Below are positions 1-10,315 of a stretch of 64,000 nucleotides of DNA, piece after piece. The notes below the pieces were generated by a model, which worked only from the letters and a program-made list of their open reading frames with translations, was not told the DNA's origin and ran no database searches. The stretch is from Cephalotus follicularis (lineage: Eukaryota; Streptophyta; Magnoliopsida; Oxalidales; Cephalotaceae). The stretch is from contig BDDD01002387.1 of the NCBI GenBank assembly GCA_001972305.1, forward strand, positions 1-64,000. Direction: 5' to 3'. Each line of letters begins with the position of its first letter. The first letter of the stretch is position 1. A program made the translations under genes and the position numbers.

Positions 1-422
1 GAAAATGTCGTCGATCTCTATATAAAGGCGTCGATGTCCTTCTGTTGGACGTCGATGTCTTTCTCTGAGGATCGATGTCTTTGGGTGCATTTTTCAGACA
101 GTAGCTTCTGTTCCAAAGATAACTGAATGCGTCGATGTTTTCCTGGAAGTAGTCGATGTCTTCTTGAATGTAGTCGACGTCTTCTTGAAGTAGTCGACTT
201 CTTTTGGTACGGACGTCGATGCAATAACTGGGAGGTAGATGCTTTCCTTGTAGTTAATTCTGTTACAAAAGGCGTCGATGCTTTTGGAAAGGAGTCGACT
301 TCTTTTTCTGCAGAATGGTTTTAGACTTTGATATTCAACTTGTAATTCCTTGCACATCAAGTAACTTAGTTAGATGCAAATATGTTATCATCAAAACAAG
401 GATTGAGACTTAAACGTCAACA
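1..422 (-). mobile_element. Copia-type LTR, truncated by window edge
   Basis: The sequence ends in ...ACGTCAACA after an 'atcaaaacaaggattgagac' stretch that also closes the LTRs of elements B and the solo LTR at 23868-24886. The terminus therefore fits the 5' end of a minus-strand Copia LTR. No polypurine tract follows at 423, so this is either a solo LTR or the upstream LTR of an element lying to the left. It carries a palindrome array (separate entry). The start lies outside the window, so a target duplication cannot be tested. Confidence 0.7.
16..302. repeat. Palindrome array, GTCGATGTCTT variant
   Basis: About ten degenerate copies of GTCGA(T/C)G(T/C)(C/T)TT occur at irregular 20-40 bp spacing in the partial LTR. 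They share a TCGA core and T-rich right arms (GTCTT or CTTTT). This is the same type of array found in most other LTRs of the window. Confidence 0.8.
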
Positions 423-1389
423 AAACACATGCACAGTCACAGTATCTCAAAACTTCGTTGGTAAGAAGAGTGAAATCTTGTTTCAACTCTCCCTCAGTAG
501 TTGATGCCAGTTGTTGGGGTTAATTTTTTATTTTCAAAGAGAACACGGATGTGAGAAGATGAAATAGCAACAGCTATATAACAACAAAGTGATTTACATA
601 TTTGTTCTTATTATAAAAATTGATTCAATTTACATCACTGTGATACGAAACAAGGTGCTACGGTAGTGCACTTGAAATTCGACATATCACAATACTGCTT
701 AGTCTTCAAGATAAAGAAAAAAATTCACACTTCAATTCAGCTATCACAAATATATCTTGCTCCTCGTGTCATCTTCAACAAGTTTCCCTCTAAGTTCTTA
801 GAAAGAAAGTCGAACACTAAAGTAAGTGATGATATGCTTTCCAATCATTCCACCTTTTTCTTGATTTCTCTCATTACCAATGATACCTGTAACAAAACAG
901 AAGCCAAGACCAAGCCAAGCAAAGCGGAGAATCTCATGTTGAATTGTATTGTTCCTAGACTGAATTATGCATGTCTTTGTCTTTGATATAGAAATAGAGA
1001 TACATCGTTGAAGGAAGGGAGAGGAAAATTCAGTATGGCCATGACAATTACATAGTTGAAGAGAGATTGCTGAAAGAACTACAATAGAAAAGTTGTAGTA
1101 CAAAAATCTGCGATAAAAGATACAGTTAGAAGTGTAGAGAGTTTTTGGTATTTTGTTTTTCTAAAAAATAATAAAAAATCCCATCTTCTGTCCTTTTTTT
1201 TTTTGTATTTATACCTCCCCCTCTTGTCCTGGAAGTATCCTTATTTATGGAATGCAAATAGGTGCTTGTTATGTGGAGATGAAAGAATCTTCCACTTGGC
1301 AGTTCCTGGTAGTGTCTGGCAGTCTTCTAACGAAAGGTGGCAGTATCTAGTGTGTTTGGTGGAGGAAGCTGGTTTGCTAACTACCAAGA
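423..1389. other. Unassigned stretch, no gene recognised
   Basis: This AT-rich sequence contains a T12-type homopolymer near 1192-1204. Short ORFs exist on both strands (about 100 codons at most), but none resembles a family I know and none shows gag or pol motifs. It could be old transposon DNA or host intergenic or intron sequence. Confidence 0.4.
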
Positions 1390-1533
1390 TGATAAATGAA
1401 GATGAAAGAATGTTCTTGCTTATGCCACATGTCATTGAACACTCCTATATGCTTGTCAAGTGGATAAATGAAGATGAAAGAATGTTCTTGATCATACCAT
1501 GTGTCATTGAACACTCCTATATGCTTGCCAAGC
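1390..1533. repeat. 72-bp tandem repeat, two copies
   Basis: Two adjacent units start with gataaatgaagatgaaagaa at 1390 and 1462 and are nearly identical. They share the block 'gtcattgaacactcctatat'. The period of 72 keeps the frame, so an ORF of 115 codons (1203-1550, plus) runs through both. I do not take it as a gene. Confidence 0.85.
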
Positions 1534-1754
1534 GGCGTTATTTGGGATAACCAAGGTGTAATATGAAGAAAAGTGTATGGTTTTGGTAGAGGAAGTAACC
1601 ATGTATTGCCACATCCTACTTCCCCATGTTTTGGGAATTACCAGGTACTGCCACATCCTGTATCCACATGTTCTTCCCTCAGTTGAAGCTTATGATAAAG
1701 CTCCCATAACACTTGTACAAGCTGTTAAGATTGAATTCTATAGCAGTTTGTTAG

Positions 1755-1950
1755 TAACTATCGTAGGCCCTGGAATATAGAAAACTGTCAGAAACCCATG
1801 AAGCATAAAAAAGGTGCCTTGGGCCTGGAGTATGGAAAATCGTCACCATCTCTTGAAGTATGAAAACTGCAGTAGTCCTAAATATAGAAAATGTTGTAAA
1901 CCATTGGAGCCTGGAAACTGCCAATGGACTTTGAAATGCCAAAACTTCCA
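1755..1950. repeat. Degenerate short tandem repeats
   Basis: Diverged units of about 35-45 bp recur, with the theme 'cctggaatatagaaaactg' seen in forms at about 1770, 1830, 1880 and 1910. They probably come from an old LTR or satellite-like expansion. 1951-2299 holds no recognisable feature. Confidence 0.45.
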
Positions 1951-2299
1951 CAGTTCACCATGACTCCTAATGTATTGTCGTACGTCGTGGATACTAATTC
2001 AAATCTTTTGAAGTGAGGGAAGCCCAAGTTGCCATACAAATATTCAAACAAGAACCACAAGACCACCATACTGAACTTTCCATGGCAACTAAACCACTCC
2101 TCTAACGGTAATCCCCAATATGACGTGACTCGGGCCCACGTATGAGATGAAAATAATGAAATGTATGTAAAGCATTAGCTAGTAAACATAATAAGCATGA
2201 TAAAAATAACGTGATTAAGGATGTCGTATATGTACTAAAAATGCGATGACTAGTGGAACGATATATGACAGGGTTTTCTCAGGTACCGCTTATTCCCAA

Positions 2300-2612
2300 C
2301 TTATAAAAAGAACATAGGGGACTTAGAATCACACCCAACTTATATAAGGACTGTGGGGGCTCGGTATCACACCCAACTCGTATAAGAACTGTGGGGGACT
2401 CGAGATCACACCCAACTCGTATCAAAACTGTGGGGGACTCGCGATCACACCTAATTGGTATATAATAACTGTGGGGGACTCGAGATCACACCCAACTCGT
2501 ATAAGAACTATAGGGGACTCTGGATCAGATCCAACTGCAGGGGACTCAGGATCATAGCCAACTCATATAACGAATGTGGGGGACTCAGAATCACACCCAA
2601 CTTATATGCGTA
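2300..2612. repeat. 39-bp tandem repeat array
   Basis: About eight units share 'gggggactcgagatcacacc' followed by 'caactcgtataaga', with a period of 38-39 bp in the best-preserved part (2355, 2393, 2432). Similar tandem blocks occur inside LTRs of plant Tekay/Del-type Gypsy elements. The array directly abuts the RNase H relic at 2625, so it may belong to the 3' LTR of element F. Confidence 0.8.
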
Positions 2613-2624
2613 TGTGTGATATAA

Positions 2625-3490
2625 TTTTTAGGCATCAACACCAGTTTCTGTAACTCAAAATCTGTACTTTGAGCTACTCTTATCCTGTCGAGCAACAATG
2701 GTTGTGCATGAGTGGAGGAAAGTGTCATATAGGCAATTTTGTGACTCAAAGCATCAGCGACTACATTCACTTCCTTGGATAATATTTTATCTCATAGTTT
2801 TATTCGTTAAGATATTCGAACCATCTTTGTTATCTCGTGTTCAGATTATTCTGTGTGAATAGGTACTTCAGACTCTTGTGATGGTGAAGACATCAAACCT
2901 GGAACCATAAAGATAGTGACGTCTTTTCTGTTAGGCAGAAACAATGGCCGCCAACTCAAGATCATGTACCGGATAGTTATTCTCACGTGCTTTGATCTTC
3001 CTGGATGCATAGGCAATAACCTTGCAATAATGTATAAGGACAGAACCCAGTCCTTTTCCTAAAACATCGATAAAGACAACAAAGCCTTTTTTCCATCAGG
3101 AAAAGCTAAGATAAGAGCAAAAATCAATCTCTCATTTAGCTCTTGGAAGCTCCGTTCATAGGCAGAATCTTGTACAAAAGCAGCCTATTTCTACGTTAGT
3201 CGAGTTAATGGTGCGGTAATCTGTAAGAAACCCTCGACAAACCTACTGCAATATCTTGCCAGTTCTAAGAAACTATAGAATTCGATGACATTTGACGGCT
3301 GTCTACACTATCTCTAATTTTCTCAATCTTGGATAGATCAATTGCTACCTAATACTATATACTATGTGCCCAAAGAAGGCAACTTCAGTTAGCCAGAATT
3401 CACACTTGTTGAACTTGGAATACAACGGTCGGTCTCTTAACAATTGTAAAACAATGAAAAGATGTTGTGCATGCTCTTCCTCGGCACATC
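2625..3490 (-). pseudogene. Gypsy RT thumb and RNase H relic (element F)
   Basis: The minus-strand translation gives, in order and with several stops and frameshifts, an RT thumb segment ([20 protein letters not shown], then CEFW and FGHIV), an RNase H stretch ([25 protein letters not shown]) and the later RNase H motifs (HKSLKYLFTQ, YYPRK). This order matches the end of RT and the complete RNase H of Tekay/Del chromoviruses. The catalytic palm, with its YxDD motif, is missing, as is everything downstream of the RNase H-integrase connector near 2625. It is a relic with no coding capacity. Confidence 0.8.
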
Positions 3491-3740
3491 GGAAAAGTAA
3501 CTGGCCCGGTAAGCTGAAAGTCACTACCTTCTAATAGCAGTCCACGTGAGCATATTGTACTTACAACCAGTCCATACCCATGATTACATCCAGTTCATCC
3601 ATCGATAAAACAATAAGATCGGCCTGTAGGCAGCAATAATCAATCTCTACAGTGCATTCTCTACACACCCTATCGGTAGTCACTGACTCACCAACTTATG
3701 CACTCACCTCCATTAGGAACGGTAAAAACATAGCACTCAA
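3491..3740 (-). pseudogene. Gypsy aspartic protease relic (element F)
   Basis: The minus strand reads ADLIVLSMDELDVIMGMDWL followed by a stop, then VTFSLPGQ. This resembles the C-terminal half of a plant Gypsy retropepsin (compare family patterns of the type DVILGMDWL). It joins directly to the RT thumb at about 3490, so the N-terminal two thirds of RT have been deleted. Stops and the lost active-site segment make it non-functional. Confidence 0.75.
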
Positions 3741-3899
3741 ACCCATGCGCCTTGGAAAATGAGACGGAATGTATGAATTGGATGAACCTGGGTCTATAAG
3801 AACCTAAATGCTGGAAAAGTCAAACGGTACCTCCAATGACAGTCTTCAACCCAGTAGTAACTCCCTAATCCATGGAGAAAACCATCTCTTGTACTATCG

Positions 3900-5160
3900 A
3901 TGTAGAACCAAACATGTTTCCCTTTGGATTGACCAGTCCCTCAGAAAGAAGACAGTCCATTACCAATCTGTCTCTGTGGTGCCTGTGCCCACTGTGTCAA
4001 TGCATATCCTCTATTAATATAGCTATGCGAACAGTCTATAGAAATGTAATCTGATGCTCCACAAGCCAAGCAGTTACCCAAGTACCAACGACAGTTGTTA
4101 GAAGTATGGTTGGTCTTTTGGCAATACTCACAAGGTATGGGAGTAAATTGGTTACCCATGTCAGAGCATCTAGATAGTGTACCCTAGTTGGGTACTCTAG
4201 ATCGATATCCCCGATGGGAACTCCATGACTGTCCTCTCCTTTATGAAGACTAGGGACAACTCCCACATCTTCTAGGACTTCCCTGTGAACCTCCACTCTG
4301 ATAACCTCCACAAGGAGATCCATTAATATCAGTCCATTGAGACTTTCCATTGCCACTGCTGCTACCACCATCCTGCCATGAAGAGGTACAAGTTAGGTGT
4401 TGGTCTGGTTCCTTAGTTTCTTGGCATCCTCTGCAATGTCCTCAAGCTTCCTAGACTGAGTATCAATCTCTGAAAAAAATTTCAAACCAATGGGAAGCAA
4501 TTGCCTCCATAATGAAGTCCTTAGTCTATGAAGAAACTTCTTAGCTCTGTGACTCATCACCTACTAGCTATGGAGTAGATCCATATAGTTGGGTGAACTT
4601 AGCCTCATGATATGGTACTGTCATGTTCCCTTATACTAGATTGGTAAATTCAACTTTTTCATGATATGGTTAAAACGGGCATTGAACTCTGATAAGAAAT
4701 TAGTCTATGTTCGTATGGTTCCTTTCCGTGTCCAGTCAACGTTCACCATTGCCCACCAGTGTTCATCTTCACCTTGTGAAAAGTACACGGCTAAATGAAG
4801 CTTATGTTCATCAATGTACTCCTTTACTAGAAAGATCTTCTGAATATGGAGGAGCCAAGACTTAGCTATAGAAGGGTCCATATGTCCCATGAAAACAAGA
4901 GGGTTCAGTTTTAGGAAATCTGGCTAAAGTATTGTGCCTCCGTGGCCGATGCTCCTCTCTAGCAGGTCTCTATTCTAGAAGGTCTCTCATGCATGCCATG
5001 GTGACACACGTCTCTAGGTGTCATGATTAACTCCTAAAGGTGGAGCATCTGTATCATACTCTGATGTAGCATTCTCGTGCACTGATTCTTTTTCAATATC
5101 GAGAGCCAAGACAACCCTCCTTCCACTACCTCTGCTGCCCCTTCAACTTCTGTTTTTCAT
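3900..5160 (-). pseudogene. Gypsy gag relic (element F)
   Basis: The minus-strand segment 4890-4705 (GHMDPSIAKSWLLHIQKIF ... GEDEHWW) matches the retrotransposon gag domain. It is followed by a degenerate KFTQLYGSTP stretch and a glycine/serine-rich linker. At 4159-3941 there are two zinc-knuckle-like motifs, CEYCQKTNHTSNNC (CX2CX4HX4C) and CLACGASDYISIDC. The reading frame is broken many times. Element B is inserted just upstream (target site at 5254-5258). Confidence 0.8.
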
Positions 5161-5869
5161 ATCTACCTTATATAAAAGGGTAAATAGAAATGATTAGATA
5201 TGAAACACATCTAATTATCACAGTCCAATTTCCAATTCAAAAGCATAGACAAATGTAGTGAAAGTACTACAAGAAGGAGGTGAATTGTAGTGTATATGAA
5301 AAAACGAACTTTTTCGCAATATGAATATGCAAATGATAAGTTAAAGATAGAATGTTAAACCAAACTCAAGCAATTCAAATATAATAAGTAAATGACCTGA
5401 ATTGAAACTAAATAGAGTAAGAGTTTAGAGATTGCAAACATAGTTTTAGAGTGGTTAGGCTAAACTCTTGCCTATGTCCACTTTTTCCAAGACCTCCTTA
5501 AGATTTCACTGGTATTCAATCTTCAATAAAAACTCTGAATTTCTTTAAATGAGCAATCCGGTGCACCTTACAACTTCCGTGATTGAACTCAATCACATAC
5601 ACTTTGGGTTCCCTCCCCTTGGAAATCAAAGTAACACAAAGTTGTTTGGTGATTTTGTATAACCTCTCTAAAGTTGGATATTGACTGAATAAGCTCACTT
5701 ATAACAACCCAAGATAAAAGAATAATGCTTGCTAAAGACTATGAAGCTCTTGATATTGAAAAAATTTTGATATTAGAGATTGTTGTGTTTTTTCAACCCA
5801 TTCAAGCCTCCAATTTATAGCGTTTAGCATAATAGATCGATTGTAGACATTTGAGAGTCATTGGAGACA

Positions 5870-6047
5870 TTTTAGAAGATTTTGGCTTTAATTCACCGTT
5901 GATAATATTAAGCAGATCGCAATCCCGCGATTAAAGCGTCGCCGATTTCGATCTGATATTTTAGAAGATTTTGGCTTTAATTCAGCGTTGATAATATTAA
6001 GCAGATCGCAATCCCGCGCTTAAAGCGTTGTCGGTTTTGATCTAAGC
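5870..6047. repeat. 89-bp tandem duplication in B 3' LTR
   Basis: The block starting 'ttttagaagattttggcttt' occurs at 5870 and again at 5959. The other LTR of B has the block once (near 25880). The duplication therefore arose after insertion, or in one copy during reverse transcription. Confidence 0.85.
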
Positions 6048-6490
6048 GTCGGCGCTCAGATGTTACCATTACGCCTTAATTTGAATCTTCCCCGTTTAAG
6101 CATTGTCAGTTTGGCCTCTTCATCTTTGAGCTTAGCAAAGCGCTGACACTTTCAATAAAGCGTCGTCAGTTTGTGGTGTTATTCAGTCTTGAGTCCTTCA
6201 CCGTTGAGGCTTAGTGAACCTTGTCATCAGTTTGCATAAAACACTGACGGTTTCCTGTAAGCATCGCCGCTTAAAGCGTATGAGCAACTTCATAAACCCA
6301 CTATGTCAAGGCCCTGGCATGGCCTTCTTAATAATTGGTTCTTTTTTTGCTCTAAGCACTGACGGTGTTGAGATAAGCGTCGTCACTTTAGACACATTAC
6401 CTTAGACCAAACTCCTTAATTGCAGACGGTTTAAGTGTGCCCTTCGACGGTTTGCCTAAGCGCTGACGGTTACTTTGTAACTGTCGACGC
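5930..6490. repeat. Palindrome array of B, AAGCGTCGNCGCTT variant
   Basis: More than a dozen degenerate copies of AAGCGTCGNCG or AAGCGCTGACGGTTT occur, mostly decayed at CpG sites (for example GCGTTGTCGG, GCATTGTCAG). On the minus strand the array lies directly upstream of the LTR TATA box. The partner LTR carries the same array at about 25930-26410. Confidence 0.8.
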
Positions 6491-6634
6491 TTTGTCCTAT
6501 TTTGCCTGGAAAATCTTCTTTGTTTGTAATATCTCATAATTTTCAGCATTTCTAACATCTTGCACAAAATCGAAATAATGATTAGATGCAAATATGTTAT
6601 CATAAAAATTACGATTGAGACAAAAATGTTAACA

Positions 6635-6650
6635 ATCTCCTCCTTTTTGA
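6635..6650 (-). promoter_or_regulatory. Polypurine tract of element B
   Basis: The minus strand reads TCAAAAAGGAGGAGAT immediately before the 3' LTR. This is the usual plus-strand priming site of SIRE-like Copia elements. The B 3' UTR continues to 6951, where element A is inserted, and resumes at 18240. Confidence 0.9.
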
Positions 6651-6951
6651 TGATGACAAAAATTTACTATATATATGAGCAGAAAAGCATAAGTTGAGAC
6701 ATAGTTAATCATATATCATCTTTATGAAATCAAACTAGAAACAGTTTAAACATATATCATCTTTATGAAATCAAACTATTAGAGATAAAAGATACTCTCC
6801 CTCTTAGCCTTTGCTTCCTTAACTTGTACATGACATATTCTCCCCCTTTTTGTATACCATCAAAAAGTTGAGTAGAACAAAAGATTTTTATAATAACAAT
6901 TTATGTCAAATTTAATCATTCCATAGATATAAATTGCAAGAGTATAACTTA

Positions 6952-8221
6952 TGTAGGAAGTCTAGAGGGGGGGTGAATAGACTTATAAAAATAAACTAGC
7001 AAATATCCTAGAAACAAAATAAACACAATCAATCAAAAACGAAAATTAAAGAGTGTAGGGTTGAGAGAGTTGCAAACAAATATATAGTGGTTCGACAAAC
7101 TGCCTACGTCCACTCCCCAAGGCCTCCCCTTGAGTGTTTCACTAGTTTGCCACAATCCGGGCTTGAAGTTTCAACCGAGCTTCAACGACTTTCACTTCAA
7201 CCAAGCGAGTACAAGATAGCTCCCTCCAAGCTATACAAGAGACAACCTCTCTTGTTTACAAGTAAATTGAAAGTGTTTTAATGATTCACAAATTCTCAAT
7301 GAATTTGTTTACAATTTAGCTCAAATCTAACAAAGCTTCTAGTGATTGAGAATGTAAAAAGGGAAGGCTTTGTAATTTGTGAAATTGCTTCAATATAATC
7401 TCTTTTGGTGTTGAGAGTGTTTAGAATGATGCTTGAGTTGCCTTGAATGATTATCCAACTTGATTGCTTTAAGTGTTTTGAAGAATGCTCCACTTTGGAT
7501 TATAAACATATGCTCCAACGGATCTATTTTTGAATGTCTGGCACAATCCAATCGGCTGGATTTCCTGGGCAGTCAGCTGGAGTTGATGGCGCGTTTTTCA
7601 AATATAGCCGTTGGTGAAGGCAGTCGGCTGCTTCCTCTGGACAGTCGGCAGTTTCTCCTAGGCAGTCGGTTGGTGCTCTGTTCCAGTCGGCTGCTTGAGG
7701 TGGATTGGACTTCCAAAAAGCTACTGCCTCATTTTGACACACTTGACAGTCAGCTGGAGATGTTGACAGTCGACTGGTGACCCTTGACATTCGACTGGTG
7801 TCCTGCTTCAGTCGACTAGTTGAGGTGCTATGGAGTTCGAAAACCTACTGCCTCATTTTGACACACTTGACAGTCGACTGGACCCCCTTGGCAGTCAGCT
7901 GTTTTGTCCTGGCAGTCGGCTGCTCCCTTGATGAAGTCGGCTGGTGTGGAGTGTACCTGCAGTTGCTGGGATTCCTTCAAGAACCAGTCGGCTGTTTAAT
8001 CCAAACAGTCGGCTGCTCAACCAAGACAGTCGGCTGCCCAACCTGGGCAGTCGGCTGTTTTTGCCTGTATCTGCAGAAATAGCCTTTGCTCAACTTTGGA
8101 CATTAAATCAAGTGAGTATATGAATTGATGGTTCAGAGAATTATGCATACAGGTATTACATATTTCTCAATCATCGAAATAACACATGTCAAGACAATTA
8201 ACGGGGTGGCAAGGGCCAACA
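6952..8221 (-). repeat. 3' LTR of element A (1270 bp)
   Basis: It pairs with 17012-18239. On the minus strand it starts TGTTGGCCCTTGCCACCCCG. The U3 holds a palindrome array (8065-7547) followed by a TATA-like GTTTATAATCC (7507-7497). It is exactly 42 bp longer than its partner because the partner has lost two 21-bp array units. Element E has LTRs of the same family. Confidence 0.97.
7547..8065. repeat. Palindrome array of A, CAGTCGACTG / CAGTCGGCTG variant
   Basis: About 18 copies of (A/C)AGTCGGCTG or CAGTCGACTG are spaced roughly 20-40 bp apart. Many have A in place of the first G of the core or show other single changes. The intact form CAGTCGACTG is a perfect palindrome. The array lies upstream of the LTR TATA box on the minus strand. 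The partner array is at about 17607-18077. Confidence 0.93.
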
Positions 8222-8245
8222 ATCTCCCCCTTTTTGATGATTGAC
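8222..8245 (-). promoter_or_regulatory. Polypurine tract of element A
   Basis: The minus strand reads CATCAAAAAGGGGGAGATTG against the 3' LTR. The same motif precedes the 3' LTR of element E at about 36319-36333. From here to 8794 there is 3' UTR without a gene, containing a second purine-rich stretch near 8460-8500. Confidence 0.92.
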
Positions 8246-8794
8246 AAAACATACAAATTTTGCATAACTTTTTGACAAACTACACACTTTTAACACCCAA
8301 AGTTCAATATAATCAGTTATGTCATAATCATTGCATTTCATAGCATAAGGCATAACCAATTACACTTGCACAACACAAGAATTCATAAAATTCATAAAGT
8401 TTCATACTTTTTCTCAACAAACATCATTTACACAAAATTCAACTTCTCAAACATTTCTCCCCCCTTTTGTCAAACAACAAAAAGATTGTAGGCTCCCCCT
8501 CAACCCAAGCATGTGATTTAAAAACTCCCCATCAACATTTGCATAATGAACTTATATATCAAGAGAGATTGAAAGGTAAGAATGGATAAGCATTGAAACA
8601 TAAATGATAAGAAAATGAATAACTAACCACACTTTCATTAAACCAAAAGAGGCAAGTACATAATCTAACTTCAAATGTCATTACAATAGAAACATCACAT
8701 AAACAAACTAAGAATTGCATTACAAGAAAACATTTTTTAACCTTCAACATTTAAAAAAAAAAAAACAAGGAAACATGTAATGCAATAGTGTAGC

Positions 8795-9907
8795 TCATGA
8801 CGATTCGGGAGGAGGGTTTTGTGGAAAAGCATTTTGGAACATCTGGATGAGAGTGGCTTGGCCTTCATAGATTTGATCCACTCTCCCTTTAAGGTATTCA
8901 ATGTCCGCTTGTGCCAAGTCCATCCTTGCACGAAGGGACTCAAGAGTGGGTCTGCTGCCACTACTGCTGCTCGCACCAACGGTTTCCCTCACTTCAAACT
9001 GTTGAGCATCATCTTCTTCTTCCTCTTCATCCACATCTCCTCCGGCTCTCATAGGTGGTTCCCTCGCAGGTTCTCTGCCTCCGACCACTTGTTTTACCCA
9101 CACACCATCCTCGAACTTAATATTGCAGTTTCTAAGCCCGACTTTGTTAATGAGTTGCTTATGGGATGGTTTAACCTTGTGCTCATAATCAGGAATATCA
9201 AGGTTAAGGGATGCTAGGATCCTACTTATGAGAATTGGGTAAGGAATGTGGTTTGGTCTAGACAACATATGATTAATAATAAGATAGGGAAGGTTCACAA
9301 GAGTGCCATTTTTTATGCAAGCCACAAGTTTAAGGTCTCGCTCGGATGGGAGTGTGTGCAAGCCTTCTCTAGATAAAAGAGTGTTTGTGATAATTAAAAG
9401 GAAAATGTGGGTGGCTATGGGAAGATGGCTACTAGTCACGGTCATGATAGGGTTAAAGTCGGGGCGTTCTAAGAAAATACTTATTGCTTCCAATTTCTCA
9501 ACGTCATTAAAGTGAGTAATGCCGGAATTAAGAATTCTTAAGGTTTAGGCAATAAGATCCGGGGTTATAGACACTGGATTACCTAAGATAAATGAATTGG
9601 CTACACAGGTTGTAGAATTATCAAGATTGGCATAAAAAAGTTTCACAAGTCTAGGGTAAATGGTGTGTGATGAGCACAAATATTCAAACCATCCCATTTG
9701 CTCTAGCCAAGACTTAATAACAACAATTTTACTAACTAGAATATCACTAGCAAGCCATTTTTCATTGTGCAATTTAACAAAATTAAGGACGGAGTGATAC
9801 CTAGTCTCTTTCTCTTTGGAGAGAAAAAGTTCGCTATCATAGTCAATCACACCCTGAGATGCCCGTGGTTGCCTTGTTGCTACGCTCTTTCTTCTCTTGG
9901 ATGCCAT
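8795..9907 (-). pseudogene. ORF3 of element A: Transposase_32-like plant transposon protein
   Basis: One frame of about 370 codons starts with MASKRRKS and ends NPPPESS. It is interrupted by a single in-frame TAA at 9545-9547, where the homologue in element E has AAA (Lys). The N-terminal two thirds (FLSKEKETRYHS, WLEQMGWFEYLC, YPRLVKLFYANL, SFILGNPVSITPDLIA, LPSERDLKLVACI) resemble the plant 'putative transposon protein' family often labelled Transposase_32. The C-terminus has an acidic run, a serine run and a heptad-like segment (MDLAQADIEYLKGRVDQI). I see no signal peptide or membrane segment, so I do not call it env, although it occupies the env position of Sireviruses. Its function is unknown. 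Family naming is from memory. Confidence 0.8.
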
Positions 9908-10105
9908 TTGGATCGATTGCAGGTCGTTTGTAGAGAGAGTTAGGGTTTTGGGCAGTTTTTGAGAGAGAAGGGGTAAGAGAAAAGAGGGGAAATCGGGTTT
10001 TTAAAACCTGATTCCCAAGCTTCCAGTCGACTGAGCTATTTTGGCCAGTCGGCTGGATGTTTAGGCAGTCGACTGGACAGTGAGTCCAGTCGGCTGGTTT
10101 CTGCA
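9908..10105 (-). promoter_or_regulatory. Putative ORF3 promoter of A with palindrome array
   Basis: Four copies of CAGTCGACTG or CAGTCGGCTG lie at about 10023-10100, between the RNase H stop and ORF3. On the minus strand they are followed by a TATA-like TTTTAAAAACC near 10000, a pyrimidine-rich leader and then the ORF3 start at 9907. The variant is the same as in this element's LTRs. A separate promoter is inferred from this arrangement. 10106-10315 is an AT-rich spacer with no gene. Confidence 0.55.
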
Positions 10106-10315
10106 GAATTTGGAAAAAGCAGAAAATTGCCTATCCCTTTGATTGGCAAACCTTTAGTCAGCTATTATGGACTAATAGTAACTTAGGTACATGAGCAATT
10201 TGATGTAATTGAGTTAAAAACTCAATGTTGAATGCGTGATAAATTTTGAAAAGCTTTTTTCATACCAATTCACACAACTTTTAGCCAAACATTACAAATG
10301 TGCATATAATGAGAT

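Larger units (their letters stand above)
5259..6634 (-). repeat. 3' LTR of element B
   Basis: This 1376-bp LTR pairs with 25274-26551. It contains a TATA-like box read on the minus strand as CTATAAATTGG (about 5813-5825) and, upstream of it, a long palindrome array. It is longer than its partner mainly because of an 89-bp tandem duplication at 5870-6047. A 60-codon ORF on the minus strand at 5516-5698 resembles a short Gypsy integrase tail but is contained in LTR sequence shared by both copies, so I do not call it a gene. Confidence 0.95.

Noticed and set aside
798..1103. 101-codon minus-strand ORF as a possible host gene
   Set aside because: It has no recognisable domain, and an overlapping plus-strand ORF of similar length (666-986) exists in the same AT-rich sequence.
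7547..8065. Regularly spaced short repeats that look CRISPR-like
   Set aside because: Words are only about 10 bp and degenerate, spacers are uneven and related to one another, and the array lies in a plant LTR. No cas genes are present.
8795..9907. ORF3 as an envelope gene of a Sirevirus-type endogenous retrovirus
   Set aside because: There is no signal peptide, transmembrane segment or coat-protein-like feature. Homologues in B, D and E also lack these.
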